Shown here: positions 33,801 through 45,325 of the stretch, in pieces
How positions within the stretch are numbered: position 1 is the first letter of the stretch
How the letters are laid out: each line of letters opens with the position of its first letter
Assembly (NCBI RefSeq): GCF_011045125.1
Contig: NZ_JAAKZF010000045.1
Span: 1-45,325, forward strand
Reading direction: 5' to 3'
Length of the DNA stretch: 45,325 nt
Origin: Allomesorhizobium camelthorni
GTDB taxonomy: Bacteria > Pseudomonadota > Alphaproteobacteria > Rhizobiales > Rhizobiaceae
The notes under the pieces: generated by a model
Told to the model about the DNA's origin: nothing
Database searches by the model: none
Seen by the model: the letters and a program-made list of their open reading frames with translations, nothing else
Position numbers and translations under genes: made by a program

Positions 33801-33905
33801 GGCCCGAACATGCTGACGCCCTATGTCGGTGACGCCAATATCGAGACGCCGGAGTACAAGGCGTTCCTGGTCAACATCGAGCCCGCACCGGGGCCGGTGG
33901 CATAG
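30819..33905 (+). CDS. fdoG: formate dehydrogenase-N/O alpha subunit, selenocysteine-containing
   Basis: A 1028-residue molybdenum/tungsten bis-MGD enzyme subunit (E. coli FdnG has 1015). It has a Tat signal (SRRAFLQTAGAG, residues 8-19) and a [4Fe-4S] site (CPYCSVACGV, then CPKG). An in-frame TGA at 31416-31418 is codon 200. The flanks DNQARV-Sec-HGPTVASLAP are the FdnG/FdoG active site, so this TGA is selenocysteine, not a stop. Both halves are in one frame, and a SECIS-like hairpin follows. It oxidises formate to CO2 on the periplasmic side and passes electrons to the beta subunit. Gene finders that stop at TGA will break it in two. Confidence 0.97.
31416..31450 (+). promoter_or_regulatory. 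UGA selenocysteine codon and bacterial SECIS-like hairpin
   Basis: The codon TGA at 31416-31418 is followed 14 bases later by a short hairpin: GGCG (31433-31436), loop AGTCT (31437-31441), CGCC (31442-31445). The same loop AGTCT tops the SECIS of E. coli fdnG. The distance from UGA to loop (about 18 bases) is as expected for SelB binding. Confidence 0.85.
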
Positions 33906-33917
33906 GGAGGCGAGAAG

Positions 33918-34868
33918 ATGTTTCCTCCAATCCCAAATCCTTCGACCACGGATGTGGCGCCGCGTTTCTCCGAGAAGGACCTCATCCGCCGATCGGCATC
34001 GACGGTCCCCGCTCCGGAGCAGCAGCTGACTGAAGTCGCGAAACTCATCGACGTCTCGAAATGCATCGGCTGCAAGGCATGCCAGACAGCCTGCATCGAG
34101 TGGAACGACACGCATGAGGAGGTCGGCGTCTTCGCCGGCGTCTTCGAGAATCCGCCCGACCTGACGCCGGACATGTTCACGCTGATGCGCTTCAGCGAGT
34201 GGGAAAACCCGGAGACGAACGAGCTCGAATGGCTGATCCGCAAGGACGGCTGCATGCATTGCGCCGATCCGGGCTGCCTCAAGGCCTGCCCGGCGCCGGG
34301 CGCGATCGTTCAGTACTCGAACGGCATCGTCGATTTCGTCCACGAGAACTGCATCGGCTGCGGCTACTGCATCAAGGGTTGCCCCTTCAACATCCCGCGC
34401 ATCTCGCGCGTCGACAACACGGCATACAAATGCACGCTCTGTTCGGACCGCATCGCGGTCGGCCAGGGGCCGGCCTGCGCCAAGGCATGCCCGACGCAGG
34501 CGATCGTCTTCGGCACGAAAGATGAGATGAAGCAGCACGCCGAGGGCCGGATCACCGACCTGAAATCACGGGGCTATGCCAATGCCGGCCTCTACGATCC
34601 GCCCGGTGTCGGCGGGACGCATGTGATGTATGTATTGCATCATGCCGACCAGCCGGAACTCTATTCCGGCCTGCCGAGGGAGCCGAGGATCAGCCCACTG
34701 GTGGAGGCGTGGAAGGGCATCACCAAATATGCCGGCCTGACCGTGCTTGGCGTCGCGGCCGGCGTCGGCGTCCTGCATCATCTGATCATGGGACCGAACA
34801 GGGTCACGGAAGATGACGAGGAGCACGCCGAAGAGTTGACGGAAGGTGACGGTCATGGCCGCGTATGA
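33918..34868 (+). CDS. fdoH: formate dehydrogenase beta (iron-sulfur) subunit
   Basis: A 316-residue protein with four cysteine clusters for [4Fe-4S] centres: [37 protein letters not shown], and CTLCSDR with CAKACP. A single membrane helix follows near the C-terminus ([17 protein letters not shown]), as in FdnH, with a short acidic tail. It links the alpha-subunit active site to the cytochrome b subunit across the membrane. GGAGGCGAG precedes ATG 33918, 12 bases after fdoG. Its end overlaps the start of fdoI by 14 bases. Confidence 0.96.
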   Translation: MFPPIPNPSTTDVAPRFSEKDLIRRSASTVPAPEQQLTEVAKLIDVSKCIGCKACQTACIEWNDTHEEVGVFAGVFENPPDLTPDMFTLMRFSEWENPETNELEWLIRKDGCMHCADPGCLKACPAPGAIVQYSNGIVDFVHENCIGCGYCIKGCPFNIPRISRVDNTAYKCTLCSDRIAVGQGPACAKACPTQAIVFGTKDEMKQHAEGRITDLKSRGYANAGLYDPPGVGGTHVMYVLHHADQPELYSGLPREPRISPLVEAWKGITKYAGLTVLGVAAGVGVLHHLIMGPNRVTEDDEEHAEELTEGDGHGRV

Positions 34869-35553
34869 TGTCGGACCAAGCGAGAAGGTTCACCCCGGCA
34901 AGCCCGTTGTGGTGGACCGGTACACGGTGGGCGCGCGCATCAATCACTGGATCACGGCGGCGAGCCTGATCCTGCTTGCCCTGTCCGGGCTGGCGCTGTT
35001 TCATCCGAGCCTGTTTTTCCTGTCCGGCCTGTTCGGCGGCGGCCAGTTCACGCGTTTCATCCATCCCTGGATCGGCGTCCTGCTCTTCTTCAGCTTCTTC
35101 GGACTGTTTCTTCGCTTCTGGAAGGCCAATCTCTGGAAACGCGAGGACGGGACGTGGCTTGCCCGCTTTCGCGACGTGCTGGCCAATCACGAGGAGAACG
35201 TCCCCGAGGTTGGCAAGTACAATGCAGGCCAGAAGTTCGTATTCTGGGCGATGTCGATCCTGATCATCGTTCTGATCTCGAGCGGACTTGTGATCTGGGA
35301 GCAGTACTTCTCCGCGTACACCACGCTCGGTCAGCAACGGGTGGCGCTCCTCGTCCACGCCGTCGCAGCAGTCGCTATCATCGGCGTGTGGATCATCCAC
35401 TTCTATTCCGCGATCTGGGTGCGCGGCACGATCCCCGCGATGATCCGCGGCTCGGTAACCGGAGGCTGGGCCTGGCGGCACCATCGCAAGTGGCTGCGGG
35501 AGCTCGTCACGATGAGATCGAAAGAAGGATCGGGATCGAAGCCCGCCGAATAG
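34855..35553 (+). CDS. fdoI: formate dehydrogenase gamma (cytochrome b556) subunit
   Basis: A 232-residue cytochrome b with four membrane helices at about residues 32-55, 65-88, 125-150 and 160-182. Haem ligand histidines are in [27 protein letters not shown] and [32 protein letters not shown] is the usual end. It passes electrons from the iron-sulfur chain to quinone. ATG 34855 follows GGAAGGTGA; an in-frame GTG nine bases upstream is less likely. It overlaps the fdoH end by 14 bases, so translation is coupled. Confidence 0.95.
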   Translation: MAAYDVGPSEKVHPGKPVVVDRYTVGARINHWITAASLILLALSGLALFHPSLFFLSGLFGGGQFTRFIHPWIGVLLFFSFFGLFLRFWKANLWKREDGTWLARFRDVLANHEENVPEVGKYNAGQKFVFWAMSILIIVLISSGLVIWEQYFSAYTTLGQQRVALLVHAVAAVAIIGVWIIHFYSAIWVRGTIPAMIRGSVTGGWAWRHHRKWLRELVTMRSKEGSGSKPAE

Positions 35554-35659
35554 AGCAGGCGCCGGCGGGATGACTTTCGATCACGCCGCCCTAAGTACCG
35601 CTTTGATCTATGCGCTGGTCAGGCGCAACCACGTGGCCCGTGCGGTTCGTGAGGTTTGA

Positions 35660-36577
35660 ATGCCGAGACAAATCGTTCCAGCCGGTTCCGACCCTACCGC
35701 TATCGGCGAAGTTTCGGCGCCACCCTTCGCTCGACTGCCTGACCCGTCAATTCTGTTCGCGCGCCGCGCGCAACGGCTCGCTGCGCTGGCTGAAGGACAT
35801 CAACTCGGCCCATATCTTCGCTTCCTTGCCGCCCTGAGCAACGCCCAGCACCATATCCGGGACGGGTTGCCCGATCCTGCAGCGCCGGACATCGACGCAC
35901 GCGAGCGAGCACGCTCTTTCGGCATGCCGCCGCTCGATCGTAACAGACCCGCCACTGCGGCGCTTGCCGAAACGCTCGAACGGCTGATTGTTGCGGCATC
36001 GAAGGTCGAGAAGCCGGAAGTGGCGACAGGGGCGCTCGAACGGCTGAAACAGGCCGGGCCTTCCGAACGCGACGGCATGGTGCGCAACGTGCTCGCCGAT
36101 GCGATCCCAATGGAAGCTCTGGCCGAGCATGTCTATGTCGCGGCCGCGCTGCAGGTTCACTTCACCCGCCTTGCCGGATGGCTCGATGCCGCCGCGCTGG
36201 TTCCCGTTGGCGATGGAGCATGCCCTGTCTGCGGCGGCCCACCAGTGTCCTCCATAATCGTCGGCTGGCAAGGCGCCCACGGCGCGCGGTTTTGCGCCTG
36301 CTCGCTCTGCGGGACATTGTGGAATTACGTGCGTATCAAATGCACCCTGTGCGGTTCGACCAAGGGGATAGGCTATCAGGAAATCGAAGGCGGTCCGGGC
36401 ACGGTGAAGGCCGAAACCTGCGAGGCATGCGGCTGCTACGTCAAGATCCTGCATCAGCACAAGGATCCGGCGCTCGACCCGGTCGCCGACGATGTCGCGA
36501 CGCTCGGCCTCGATCTGCTCGTGCGCGAAGGCGGCTATCGGCGCGGATCGTTCAATCCATTCCTGATCGGCTATTGA
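35660..36577 (+). CDS. fdhE: formate dehydrogenase accessory protein FdhE
   Basis: A 305-residue cytoplasmic protein with the four CxxC rubredoxin-like pairs of FdhE: CPVCGG, CSLCGT, CTLCGS and CEACGC, followed by [20 protein letters not shown]. The N-terminal half is helical. FdhE is needed for active formate dehydrogenase N/O and binds iron. GTGAGG lies before ATG 35660. It is 106 bases after fdoI and eight bases before selA, so it belongs to the same transcription unit. Confidence 0.93.
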   Translation: MPRQIVPAGSDPTAIGEVSAPPFARLPDPSILFARRAQRLAALAEGHQLGPYLRFLAALSNAQHHIRDGLPDPAAPDIDARERARSFGMPPLDRNRPATAALAETLERLIVAASKVEKPEVATGALERLKQAGPSERDGMVRNVLADAIPMEALAEHVYVAAALQVHFTRLAGWLDAAALVPVGDGACPVCGGPPVSSIIVGWQGAHGARFCACSLCGTLWNYVRIKCTLCGSTKGIGYQEIEGGPGTVKAETCEACGCYVKILHQHKDPALDPVADDVATLGLDLLVREGGYRRGSFNPFLIGY

Positions 36578-36584
36578 GGATGCG

Positions 36585-38003
36585 ATGACCGCGTTGCCCG
36601 CAAGCCGCCTGCGCAATCTGCCATCGGTCGATCAGGTGCTGAGGGAACCGCCCGCTGCGACGGCGATCCAGCGCTTCGGGCGGCACGCCGTCACGGATGC
36701 CGTTCGCAACGCGCTCGCTAATGCGCGCGCGGCCGGGCTTGCGGGCGCTGCCGTGCCGGAAGCGAGCGATGTAGCCGCCGAGGCGCTTGCGCAGCTCAAG
36801 GCCGGGGAACGCTCCTCCCTGCGCCCCGTCTTCAATCTGACCGGAACGGTGCTGCACACCAATCTCGGCCGTGCCCTTCTCGCAGAAGAGGCGATCGAGG
36901 CCATCCGCGCTGCCATGCGCGAGGCTGTGGCCCTCGAATTTGATGTCGAGAAGGGCGAGCGCGGTGAGCGCGACGATCATCTGCGCTCGCTTGTCTGCGA
37001 ACTGACCGGCGCCGAGGATGCAACCGTCGTCAACAACAACGCAGCGGCAGTTCTTCTCGTCCTCAACACATTCGCGCTTGGCCGAGAGGCTATCGTCTCG
37101 CGCGGTGAACTGATCGAGATCGGCGGCTCCTTCCGAATGCCGGACATCATGACCCGCGCCGGCGCCAGGCTGGTCGAGGTCGGCACAACCAACCGCACGC
37201 ATCCGAAGGATTATGCGGCAGCGCTCGGCGCAGAGACCGGACTTGTCCTCAAGGTGCACACGTCGAACTACCGCGTCGAGGGGTTCACGGCCGAGGTTTC
37301 GGCGCGGGAACTATCCTCGATCTCGAAAGCGCGCGGTGTGCCGCTGGTCCATGATCTCGGCTCCGGCACGCTCGTCGACCTCGCCCGTTACGGCCTCGGG
37401 CACGAGCCGACCGTGCGCGAGGCGGTCGCCGATGGCGCCGATCTCGTTACGTTTTCCGGCGACAAGCTGCTCGGGGGCCCTCAGGCGGGCTTCATCGTCG
37501 GCCGCAAGGATCTGATCGCGGCGCTCGGCCGCAATCCGATGAAACGGGCGCTCAGGCTCGACAAACTTCGCCTCGCCGCGCTCGAGGCGACGCTCAAGCT
37601 CTATCGCGATCCCGACCGCCTGGCGGGACGCTTGCCGACACTGAGATTGCTGGCGCGTCCGGCGGCCGACATCGCAGCACTGGCGGCGCACCTTCGCCCC
37701 GTGGTTGCCGATGCTCTCGGCGAGGCCTTCACAGTCGACGTGGTGGAGTGCCGGAGCCAGATCGGATCAGGCGCGCTGCCGCTTGAAACACTGCCCAGCG
37801 CTGGTCTCGCTCTCAGCCCGCGATCCGGGAGCGGAAAGGCGCTGGAGGCACTCGCGGCCGCGCTGCGTGCACTGCCGGTTCCGGTGATAGGGCGCATCGC
37901 TAACCAGACGTTGGCGCTCGATCTGCGCTGCCTTGAAGACGAAGCCGGTTTCACCGCCAATCTCGCCGGTCTCGATGCGGGAGGCGCCAATGCGCTGGCT
38001 TGA
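36585..38003 (+). CDS. selA: L-seryl-tRNA(Sec) selenium transferase
   Basis: A 472-residue pyridoxal-phosphate enzyme, typical SelA length. It starts with a small N-terminal domain ([14 protein letters not shown]), then [21 protein letters not shown]. The PLP lysine is K294 in [14 protein letters not shown], aligned to Lys295 of E. coli SelA. It replaces the Ser hydroxyl of Ser-tRNA-Sec with selenium from selenophosphate. GAGG precedes ATG 36585, close behind fdhE. The Sel1-repeat gene starts 14 bases before its stop. Confidence 0.96.
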   Translation: MTALPASRLRNLPSVDQVLREPPAATAIQRFGRHAVTDAVRNALANARAAGLAGAAVPEASDVAAEALAQLKAGERSSLRPVFNLTGTVLHTNLGRALLAEEAIEAIRAAMREAVALEFDVEKGERGERDDHLRSLVCELTGAEDATVVNNNAAAVLLVLNTFALGREAIVSRGELIEIGGSFRMPDIMTRAGARLVEVGTTNRTHPKDYAAALGAETGLVLKVHTSNYRVEGFTAEVSARELSSISKARGVPLVHDLGSGTLVDLARYGLGHEPTVREAVADGADLVTFSGDKLLGGPQAGFIVGRKDLIAALGRNPMKRALRLDKLRLAALEATLKLYRDPDRLAGRLPTLRLLARPAADIAALAAHLRPVVADALGEAFTVDVVECRSQIGSGALPLETLPSAGLALSPRSGSGKALEALAAALRALPVPVIGRIANQTLALDLRCLEDEAGFTANLAGLDAGGANALA

Positions 38004-38778
38004 CCGCATTGCGCGCCAACCAGCTGAAGTGCCGGTGTCGGAACGCATGGCCACGGCCCTCGAAGCCGCCAGGCGAGGCGACCATGCCACGGCTCTCGCC
38101 ATCTGGGAGCCGCTGGCCCAGGCCGGTGTGGCCCGCGCGCAGAACAATATCGGCGCCTGCTTCGCCGAGGGGCTCGGCGTTGTGCGCGACCCCGATCTTG
38201 CCTTCCGGTGGCTGACGCTTGCTGCGGAGGGCAACGATCCGGTCGGGCAGCGGAATCTCGCGTCGTTCTATTTCCGCGGCGAAGGCGTCGAGCAAGACTA
38301 CATGCGTGCGGCCGAGCTCTATCGGAGCGCCGCGGAACAAGGCGACGGACCGGCGCAGGACATGCTGAGCTGGATGCTGCTCGAAGGTGAGGTGGTTGAT
38401 CCCGATGTCGCGGAAGCGCGGCGCTGGGCCGAGGCAGCGGCCCGGCAGGGGATCGCCTCGGCGATGACCCGGGTCGGCATGCTCCATCACAACGCGCTCG
38501 GCGTACCGCGCGATCCGGCCGAAGCTGTCCGGTGGTGGCGCAGCGCGGCCGCGCGCGGAGATGCGGACGGCCAAGCGATGCTGGGCGCCGCCTGCCATCT
38601 TGGCGCGGGCGTGCCCGTGGACGCGGTTGAGGCGCTGGCGTGGTTGCTGCGTGCCCAGGCGGGCGGCAGCCCGCTGGCAGCCCGTTATTTGACAACAGCG
38701 CGTGCCGCCCTCAGCACTGAGGAAATCGCCGAGGCTGAGCGCCGCGCCGCCGCGCCATTGCCGGAGATCGCGCCATGA
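37990..38778 (+). CDS. Sel1-like repeat protein between selA and selB
   Basis: A 262-residue helical repeat protein with at least five Sel1-like (TPR-related) units: [72 protein letters not shown] and [18 protein letters not shown]. No signal peptide or membrane helix is evident. GGGAGG precedes ATG 37990; the gene overlaps selA by 14 bases and selB by four. Sel1 proteins are usually adaptor scaffolds. The tight packing hints at a selenoprotein-synthesis role, as a scaffold or coupling factor, but no function is known to me. Confidence 0.88.
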   Translation: MRWLDRIARQPAEVPVSERMATALEAARRGDHATALAIWEPLAQAGVARAQNNIGACFAEGLGVVRDPDLAFRWLTLAAEGNDPVGQRNLASFYFRGEGVEQDYMRAAELYRSAAEQGDGPAQDMLSWMLLEGEVVDPDVAEARRWAEAAARQGIASAMTRVGMLHHNALGVPRDPAEAVRWWRSAAARGDADGQAMLGAACHLGAGVPVDAVEALAWLLRAQAGGSPLAARYLTTARAALSTEEIAEAERRAAAPLPEIAP

Positions 38779-40838
38779 TCGTGGGCACGGCTGGGCATGT
38801 CGACCATGGCAAAACCGCGCTAGTGCATGCACTCACCGGCGTCGACACCGACCGCCTCCTGGAAGAAAAAGCGCGCGGCATGACGATCGATCTCGGCTTC
38901 GCCTACCTGCCGGCGCCCAGCGGAGACATTATCGGGTTCGTCGATGTCCCGGGTCACGAACGGTTCGTGCACACGATGCTCGCAGGAGCCAGCGGCATCG
39001 ATTTCGCGTTGCTGGTCGTAGCTGCTGACGATGGTGTCATGCCGCAGACGCGGGAGCACCTCGCCATCGTCGATTTGCTCGACATCAAGCGCGGCACTGT
39101 CGTGCTCTCAAAATCAGACCTTGCCGACACGGCACGACGCGCTGCCATTGCGGCGGAGATACACGCCACGCTCGCAGATACAGCGCTCGCCGCGGCGGAA
39201 ATAATTCCGGCCTCTTCCATCACCGGCGAAGGCATCGACGCTCTTCGGCAACTCCTGTTCCAGGAAGCGACCCGCTTTGCCGGCCGTGCGGCCTCGGGCC
39301 GCTTCAGACTGGCGGTCGACCGCTCATTCACGCTGCATGGCGTCGGCACCGTTGTCACCGGCACCGTTCTGTCAGGCTCGGTGGGCATCGGCGACAGCGT
39401 CGTGGTCAGTCCGCCGGGGTTGTCCGCGCGCGTCCGGTCTATCCATACGCAGAACCGGCCGGCCAAGCGCGGAAATGGGGGAGATCGCTGCGCGCTCAAC
39501 CTTGCTGGCGAAGGCATCACCAAGGAGGCGATTCGACGTGGCGACGTGATACTCGATCCGGAGCTTCACGCGCCAACGGACCGTATCGACGCAAGGCTGC
39601 GCGTTCTGCCTGCAGAACCGAAACCGATCTGCCAATGGTTTCCGGTGCGGCTGCATCATGCCGCAGCCGAGGTCGGGGCGCGGATCGTGCTCCTCGGCGA
39701 CGAACCGGTCAGGCCCGGCGGCGCGGCCACGGTGCAACTGGTGCTGGACAGCCCGATCGCCGCAGCAGCCGGGGACGCTTATGTTCTGCGCGACACCTCG
39801 GCGCAGCGGACCATCGGCGGTGGAAGCTTTCTCGACCTCAGGGCGCCCAGCCGCAAGCGCCGCACACTGGAACGGCTTGCCCGGCTCGAGGCACACGCTA
39901 TCCCGCTGTCCGAGCAGGCCGCGGCCGCGCTCCTCGACGTGCCGCCCCACTATCTCGACCTGAAAACTTTCGGGCGTGATCGGGCGCTCGGCACGGACGA
40001 GACGGAAAGCCTGATCGAGAGCCTCGGGCTCGTTCGTATTCCCGTCGGAGAGATGCTGCTTGCGTTCTTGCCGGAGCGATGGATGGCGTTCAAAGGTGCC
40101 TTGATCTCCAGGCTGGAGGCTTTCCACGCCGACAACCCCGATCTGCCGGGCATCGGAATGGAAAGGCTGCGGCTTCAACTCGATCCACGTCTTCCGACCC
40201 CCGCTTTCGCCGCCGTTCTGCGTGACCTGTCGCGCACCCGTGACCTGGCTCTCGACGGCGCTTGGGTACGGCTTCCGGGCCATGAAGTACGGCTTGCGCC
40301 GAAGGACGAGTCCCTCTGGCTGCGAATCCAGCCGCTCCTCGGCGGTCCGCAACGTTTCCATCCGCCGAGGGTGCGCGACATCGCCGAAATGCTTGCCGGG
40401 CCGGAAGCTGAGATTCGAAGGCTCTTGAAGCTTACTGCCCGCATGGGGAAGGTGCACGAAATCGCCCATGACCATTTTTTCCTGCGCAACGCACTGGCCG
40501 AGATCGTCGAGATTATCCGCGAGCTTGCGGCAACGACGCCAGACGGACAGTTCGTCGCCGCCCAGTTTCGCGATCGCGCCGGTAGCGGCCGCAAGGTCGC
40601 CATCCATATCCTCGAATTTCTCGATCGGCATGGTGTCACCGTGCGGCGTGGCGATCTGCGCCGCCCCAACCGGCATCGGCTGGACCAGTTTCGCTGTCCG
40701 GCCGATGACCGGCCGCCGACGGCGGAAGCCTTTGGAGGAGCATCGTCCCCGGTGGGGCGTCCGGACTTCAAATCCGGGAGGGGCCGCGAGCCGGTCCTTG
40801 GTGGGTTCGACTCCCACTCTCTTCCGCCATCCTCCTGA
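38775..40838 (+). CDS. selB: selenocysteine-specific elongation factor; 3' end runs through selC
   Basis: A 687-residue frame (E. coli SelB has 614). GTPase motifs are [11 protein letters not shown] (4-14), DVPGHERF and SKSD, followed by EF-Tu-like domains with [20 protein letters not shown]. The C-terminal winged-helix domains that bind the SECIS are visible, the last ending near [20 protein letters not shown] and [12 protein letters not shown] around residue 640. From codon 654 to the TGA the frame is encoded by the tRNA-Sec gene, so the last 34 residues have no protein-like ancestry. No earlier stop exists. ATG 38775 overlaps the Sel1 gene by four bases. Confidence 0.94.
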   Translation: MIVGTAGHVDHGKTALVHALTGVDTDRLLEEKARGMTIDLGFAYLPAPSGDIIGFVDVPGHERFVHTMLAGASGIDFALLVVAADDGVMPQTREHLAIVDLLDIKRGTVVLSKSDLADTARRAAIAAEIHATLADTALAAAEIIPASSITGEGIDALRQLLFQEATRFAGRAASGRFRLAVDRSFTLHGVGTVVTGTVLSGSVGIGDSVVVSPPGLSARVRSIHTQNRPAKRGNGGDRCALNLAGEGITKEAIRRGDVILDPELHAPTDRIDARLRVLPAEPKPICQWFPVRLHHAAAEVGARIVLLGDEPVRPGGAATVQLVLDSPIAAAAGDAYVLRDTSAQRTIGGGSFLDLRAPSRKRRTLERLARLEAHAIPLSEQAAAALLDVPPHYLDLKTFGRDRALGTDETESLIESLGLVRIPVGEMLLAFLPERWMAFKGALISRLEAFHADNPDLPGIGMERLRLQLDPRLPTPAFAAVLRDLSRTRDLALDGAWVRLPGHEVRLAPKDESLWLRIQPLLGGPQRFHPPRVRDIAEMLAGPEAEIRRLLKLTARMGKVHEIAHDHFFLRNALAEIVEIIRELAATTPDGQFVAAQFRDRAGSGRKVAIHILEFLDRHGVTVRRGDLRRPNRHRLDQFRCPADDRPPTAEAFGGASSPVGRPDFKSGRGREPVLGGFDSHSLPPSS
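40734..40829 (+). tRNA. selC: tRNA-Sec (anticodon TCA), inside the selB frame
   Basis: 96 bases. The acceptor stem pairs GGAGGAG with CTCTTCC (one G-U, plus a C-U mismatch at pair 8), then discriminator G and encoded CCA at 40827-40829. The anticodon stem CCGGA/TCCGG carries the loop CTTCAAA with TCA at 40768-40770. A long variable arm follows, as in selC, then the T-arm GTGGG-TTCGACT-CCCAC. The text GGACTTCAAATCC and TTCGACTCC match E. coli selC closely. It is wholly within the last 105 bases of the selB reading frame. Confidence 0.96.
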
Positions 40839-40843
40839 GGACG

Positions 40844-41299
40844 ATGACAATGACCGCATTGCTCCTCCGTGAACTGAAGACGGCGGCCGAAGCCGCCAAA
40901 ACCGCTGAAGCAAGCTTCCGGCGGGAGGCCGCCCTGCGAATTGCGGCTCTCGAAGAGGAGCGCGCATTCGCCTTCAGGCGGCTCAATCTCATGCAGGCCA
41001 TCGCCGAGGCTATGGCATCAGCCGAAAGCGAGGAGATCGCCGTAGCGAGCGCGTTTGCCGCCCTGCGCACGCGCCTCGGCTGGAACTTGGACAGCGAGGC
41101 GCGATCGGAGGTGATTATGCATTTCAGCCCGGTAGCGCTGGCGGTATTTCGCGCCGAAGTATCGAGCGAGGAGGAATCTTCGGCCAAGGCTCACGAGGCC
41201 ATTGCGGCTTTCGAACACTGGTACGCTGAAACCCGAGGATCGCCGTTCTGGGTCCTGTTCGAGCAGCAGATGCCAGACACGCCTCTCGTCGATTTTTAA
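40844..41299 (+). CDS. hypothetical protein directly after selC
   Basis: A 151-residue protein, not recognised. The first 60 residues are Ala/Glu-rich and likely coiled-coil or helical (TAAEAAKTAEASFRREAALR). The second half is more globular, with RLGWNLDSEARSEVIMHFSP and a C-terminal WYAETRGSPFWVLFEQQMPD. It starts five bases after the selB stop, with GAGGA just ahead of ATG 40844 (ATG 40850 is also possible). Same-strand spacing suggests transcription with the selB-selC unit. A link to selenium use or formate dehydrogenase is only inferred from position. Confidence 0.65.
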   Translation: MTMTALLLRELKTAAEAAKTAEASFRREAALRIAALEEERAFAFRRLNLMQAIAEAMASAESEEIAVASAFAALRTRLGWNLDSEARSEVIMHFSPVALAVFRAEVSSEEESSAKAHEAIAAFEHWYAETRGSPFWVLFEQQMPDTPLVDF

Positions 41300-41317
41300 G
41301 GAACACAGACCTGTCCG

Positions 41318-41333
41318 GGCGCGGAGTCGCGCC
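41318..41333 (+). terminator. terminator-like hairpin after the selenium/formate island
   Basis: GGCGCG and CGCGCC form a perfect six-base stem with loop GAGT, 18 bases after the last stop of the rightward unit. No T-run follows, so it may be a weak or factor-assisted end. Confidence 0.35.
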
Positions 41334-41585
41334 TCATGCGGAACTACGATCACGGCGCCCGGCGGTCGATGATGCCGTCAGCCGGGCACGCCAGTTTCGT
41401 GTCAGTTCAGGATAACTCAAGACGAGTAGCGCTCGCAGGTACATTGACACGCGGCTTTGCCGGTACGGTGCTGCGCTTCTGCTTGAAACACCGTCCGAGC
41501 CGGGCTCCTCTCAAGTTCATCGCTGATTGCTCTGGCGGCTTTCGACCGCACTTTCGCTCGGCGCGGCATCGAAGGACTACCCTGA

Positions 41586-42326
41586 TTATGAACGTTTCGT
41601 TCCGAATGGCCGCAACCGCAGGCGGCTGCGATGTCCGTCCGGAGCGGGCTTTCCCGAGGGCGCTTTGCCCCGGAAATATGTTTTTTGCCATTGGTCCTGT
41701 GCGGCTTTCGAGGCTGGATCGGCAAGGCTGGCGTTGAACGTGTTGCGGCTCTGCGACCACAATTTGTGCTCACGTTCGAGTTCGGGATTTTCGGAGAGGT
41801 AGCGGACGGCCGGATGCAGATTTTCGAGTTCGCCGCGCTTGACCGGAAACAGGTGGCAGAATGGCTCGTCGACCTCGAAATGGACGCGCTGATTGGGTCG
41901 CGTAAACTGCCAGTTCATGGTGAACGTGTAGGGCGACCAGTCCGTCTCGATGACCCCGGACAGTGCAAAGATCGCGTCCTTGGGCCGATTGATCGGCCCG
42001 GTTACGAACAGGTCCACACCCGGATCAGTCCGGAAAAGGCAAGGGATGTGGAACGTCAGGACGCCGCCGCCGAAATGGCTGACCGCCGGCGGCGGCGTCC
42101 CGGGTTCTGCCTTGATGCGGATCGCATCGTTGGTTCTCCGGCCGTCCCAGATCGCCGAAAAGGCGGCCGTGCACAAAATCTCCCAGCCATGCGTATTGGC
42201 GATGTTCAGCGGCAGGCAGCGATAGGCGAAACGCTGGTCGCTATCGTCCATCCACTGGCGCTCGAGTGGCGCAGGCCGAATACGCAGTTCGTGTCCATCA
42301 ATGACATAGGCGATTAGCTGGTTCAT
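41586..42326 (-). CDS. DUF6065-family protein
   Basis: A 246-residue protein that I recognise as DUF6065. Visible parts are the beginning AYVIDGHELRIRPAPLERQW, then ANTHGWEILC, GGGVLTFHIPCLFRT, a Trp/Phe-rich TMNWQFTRPNQRVHFE and a conserved basic end. It is soluble and probably cytoplasmic, without signal peptide. The reaction is unknown; the family is found in proteobacteria and often near oxygenase- or glycan-type genes. AAGGAGC lies just before? the putative start on the minus strand is not clear, as the complement of the 42327-42340 stretch (GGTAAGCTCCTTTC) offers only GTAAGCTCC; so the start is by frame. Confidence 0.7.
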   Translation of the reverse strand: MNQLIAYVIDGHELRIRPAPLERQWMDDSDQRFAYRCLPLNIANTHGWEILCTAAFSAIWDGRRTNDAIRIKAEPGTPPPAVSHFGGGVLTFHIPCLFRTDPGVDLFVTGPINRPKDAIFALSGVIETDWSPYTFTMNWQFTRPNQRVHFEVDEPFCHLFPVKRGELENLHPAVRYLSENPELEREHKLWSQSRNTFNASLADPASKAAQDQWQKTYFRGKAPSGKPAPDGHRSRLRLRPFGTKRS

Positions 42327-42424
42327 GAAAGGAGCTTACCACGTCAGATCAGATGCAGGCGGCCTTGTCGCCGAAGCCAAGCCTTTGCGCCGGCGACGCG
42401 ACGGTCAAGGCCAGCCGCGGGACT

Positions 42425-45325
<2,901 letters not shown>

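Noticed and set aside
32517-34538. Long antisense open frame opposite fdoG/fdoH
   Set aside because: It is Arg/Asp/Val-rich without domains and mirrors the coding strand's codon bias. The same holds for antisense frames at 14196-15794, 31101-32468 and 39372-40967.

Overview
The window looks like chromosomal DNA of a high-GC alphaproteobacterium of the order Rhizobiales (Mesorhizobium/Aminobacter-like, judged from recognised families only). The pointers are a fused subunit I+III caa3 oxidase, several sugar ABC importers, rhizobial orphan families (DUF6074, DUF6065), a citryl-CoA-lyase-like/CoA-ligase operon and glycine-zipper lipoproteins. No rRNA, IS element, transposase or CRISPR array was seen. 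The only tRNA recognised is tRNA-Sec.

Layout. (1) 1-5385, plus: tail of a CtaG-like assembly factor, a three-haem cytochrome c, oxidase subunit II with its own haem c domain, fused subunit I+III, and a small membrane protein, together a caa3-type terminal oxidase operon. (2) 5496-12046: a divergent sugar-uptake locus. The ABC ATPase, FucU-type mutarotase and ribokinase run left; the binding protein and two permeases run right. (3) 12204-12733: two small lipoproteins. (4) 12896-17092, minus: a ribose/fructose-type importer in which two permease domains are fused and served by one ATPase. (5) 17524-20944, minus: a four-gene operon (citrate-synthase-fold lyase, PaaK-like CoA ligase, VOC protein, GST), probably for catabolism of a CoA-activated acid. 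(6) 20945-25905: a mosaic accessory stretch with small ORFs, a class III cyclase, DUF6074, an XRE regulator, a DHFR-like gene with a decayed second copy of its 3' end, a YiiX-type hydrolase and gene-poor gaps. (7) 25906-29126: a CRP-like regulator divergent from an unrecognised cassette with an ExbB/MotA-like channel protein, an ExbD-like anchor joined to a beta-domain, a proline-tailed membrane protein and a detached sulfatase tail. (8) 29256-41299: an apparently self-contained selenium/formate island: selD; formate dehydrogenase fdoGHI with an in-frame UGA Sec codon and SECIS-like hairpin; fdhE; selA; a Sel1-repeat gene; selB; and selC. (9) 41586-45325, minus: a DUF6065 protein and a frameshifted autotransporter with a run of 26 prolines.

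How it fits together. SelD makes selenophosphate, SelA converts Ser-tRNA to Sec-tRNA on selC, and SelB delivers it to the UGA in fdoG. FdhE matures the enzyme, so one locus supplies the parts to make one respiratory selenoenzyme. Its electrons would enter the quinone pool; the caa3 oxidase at the left end would consume electrons from cytochrome c.

Most unusual points: selC lies wholly inside the 3' end of the selB reading frame; the stator-like cassette at 26.9-29.1 kb; the fused double permease; the citrate-synthase-like lyase that seems to lack two of three catalytic residues; and the oxidase subunit I with Gln at the K-channel lysine position. All identifications rest on reading the sequence by eye; no database search was run.
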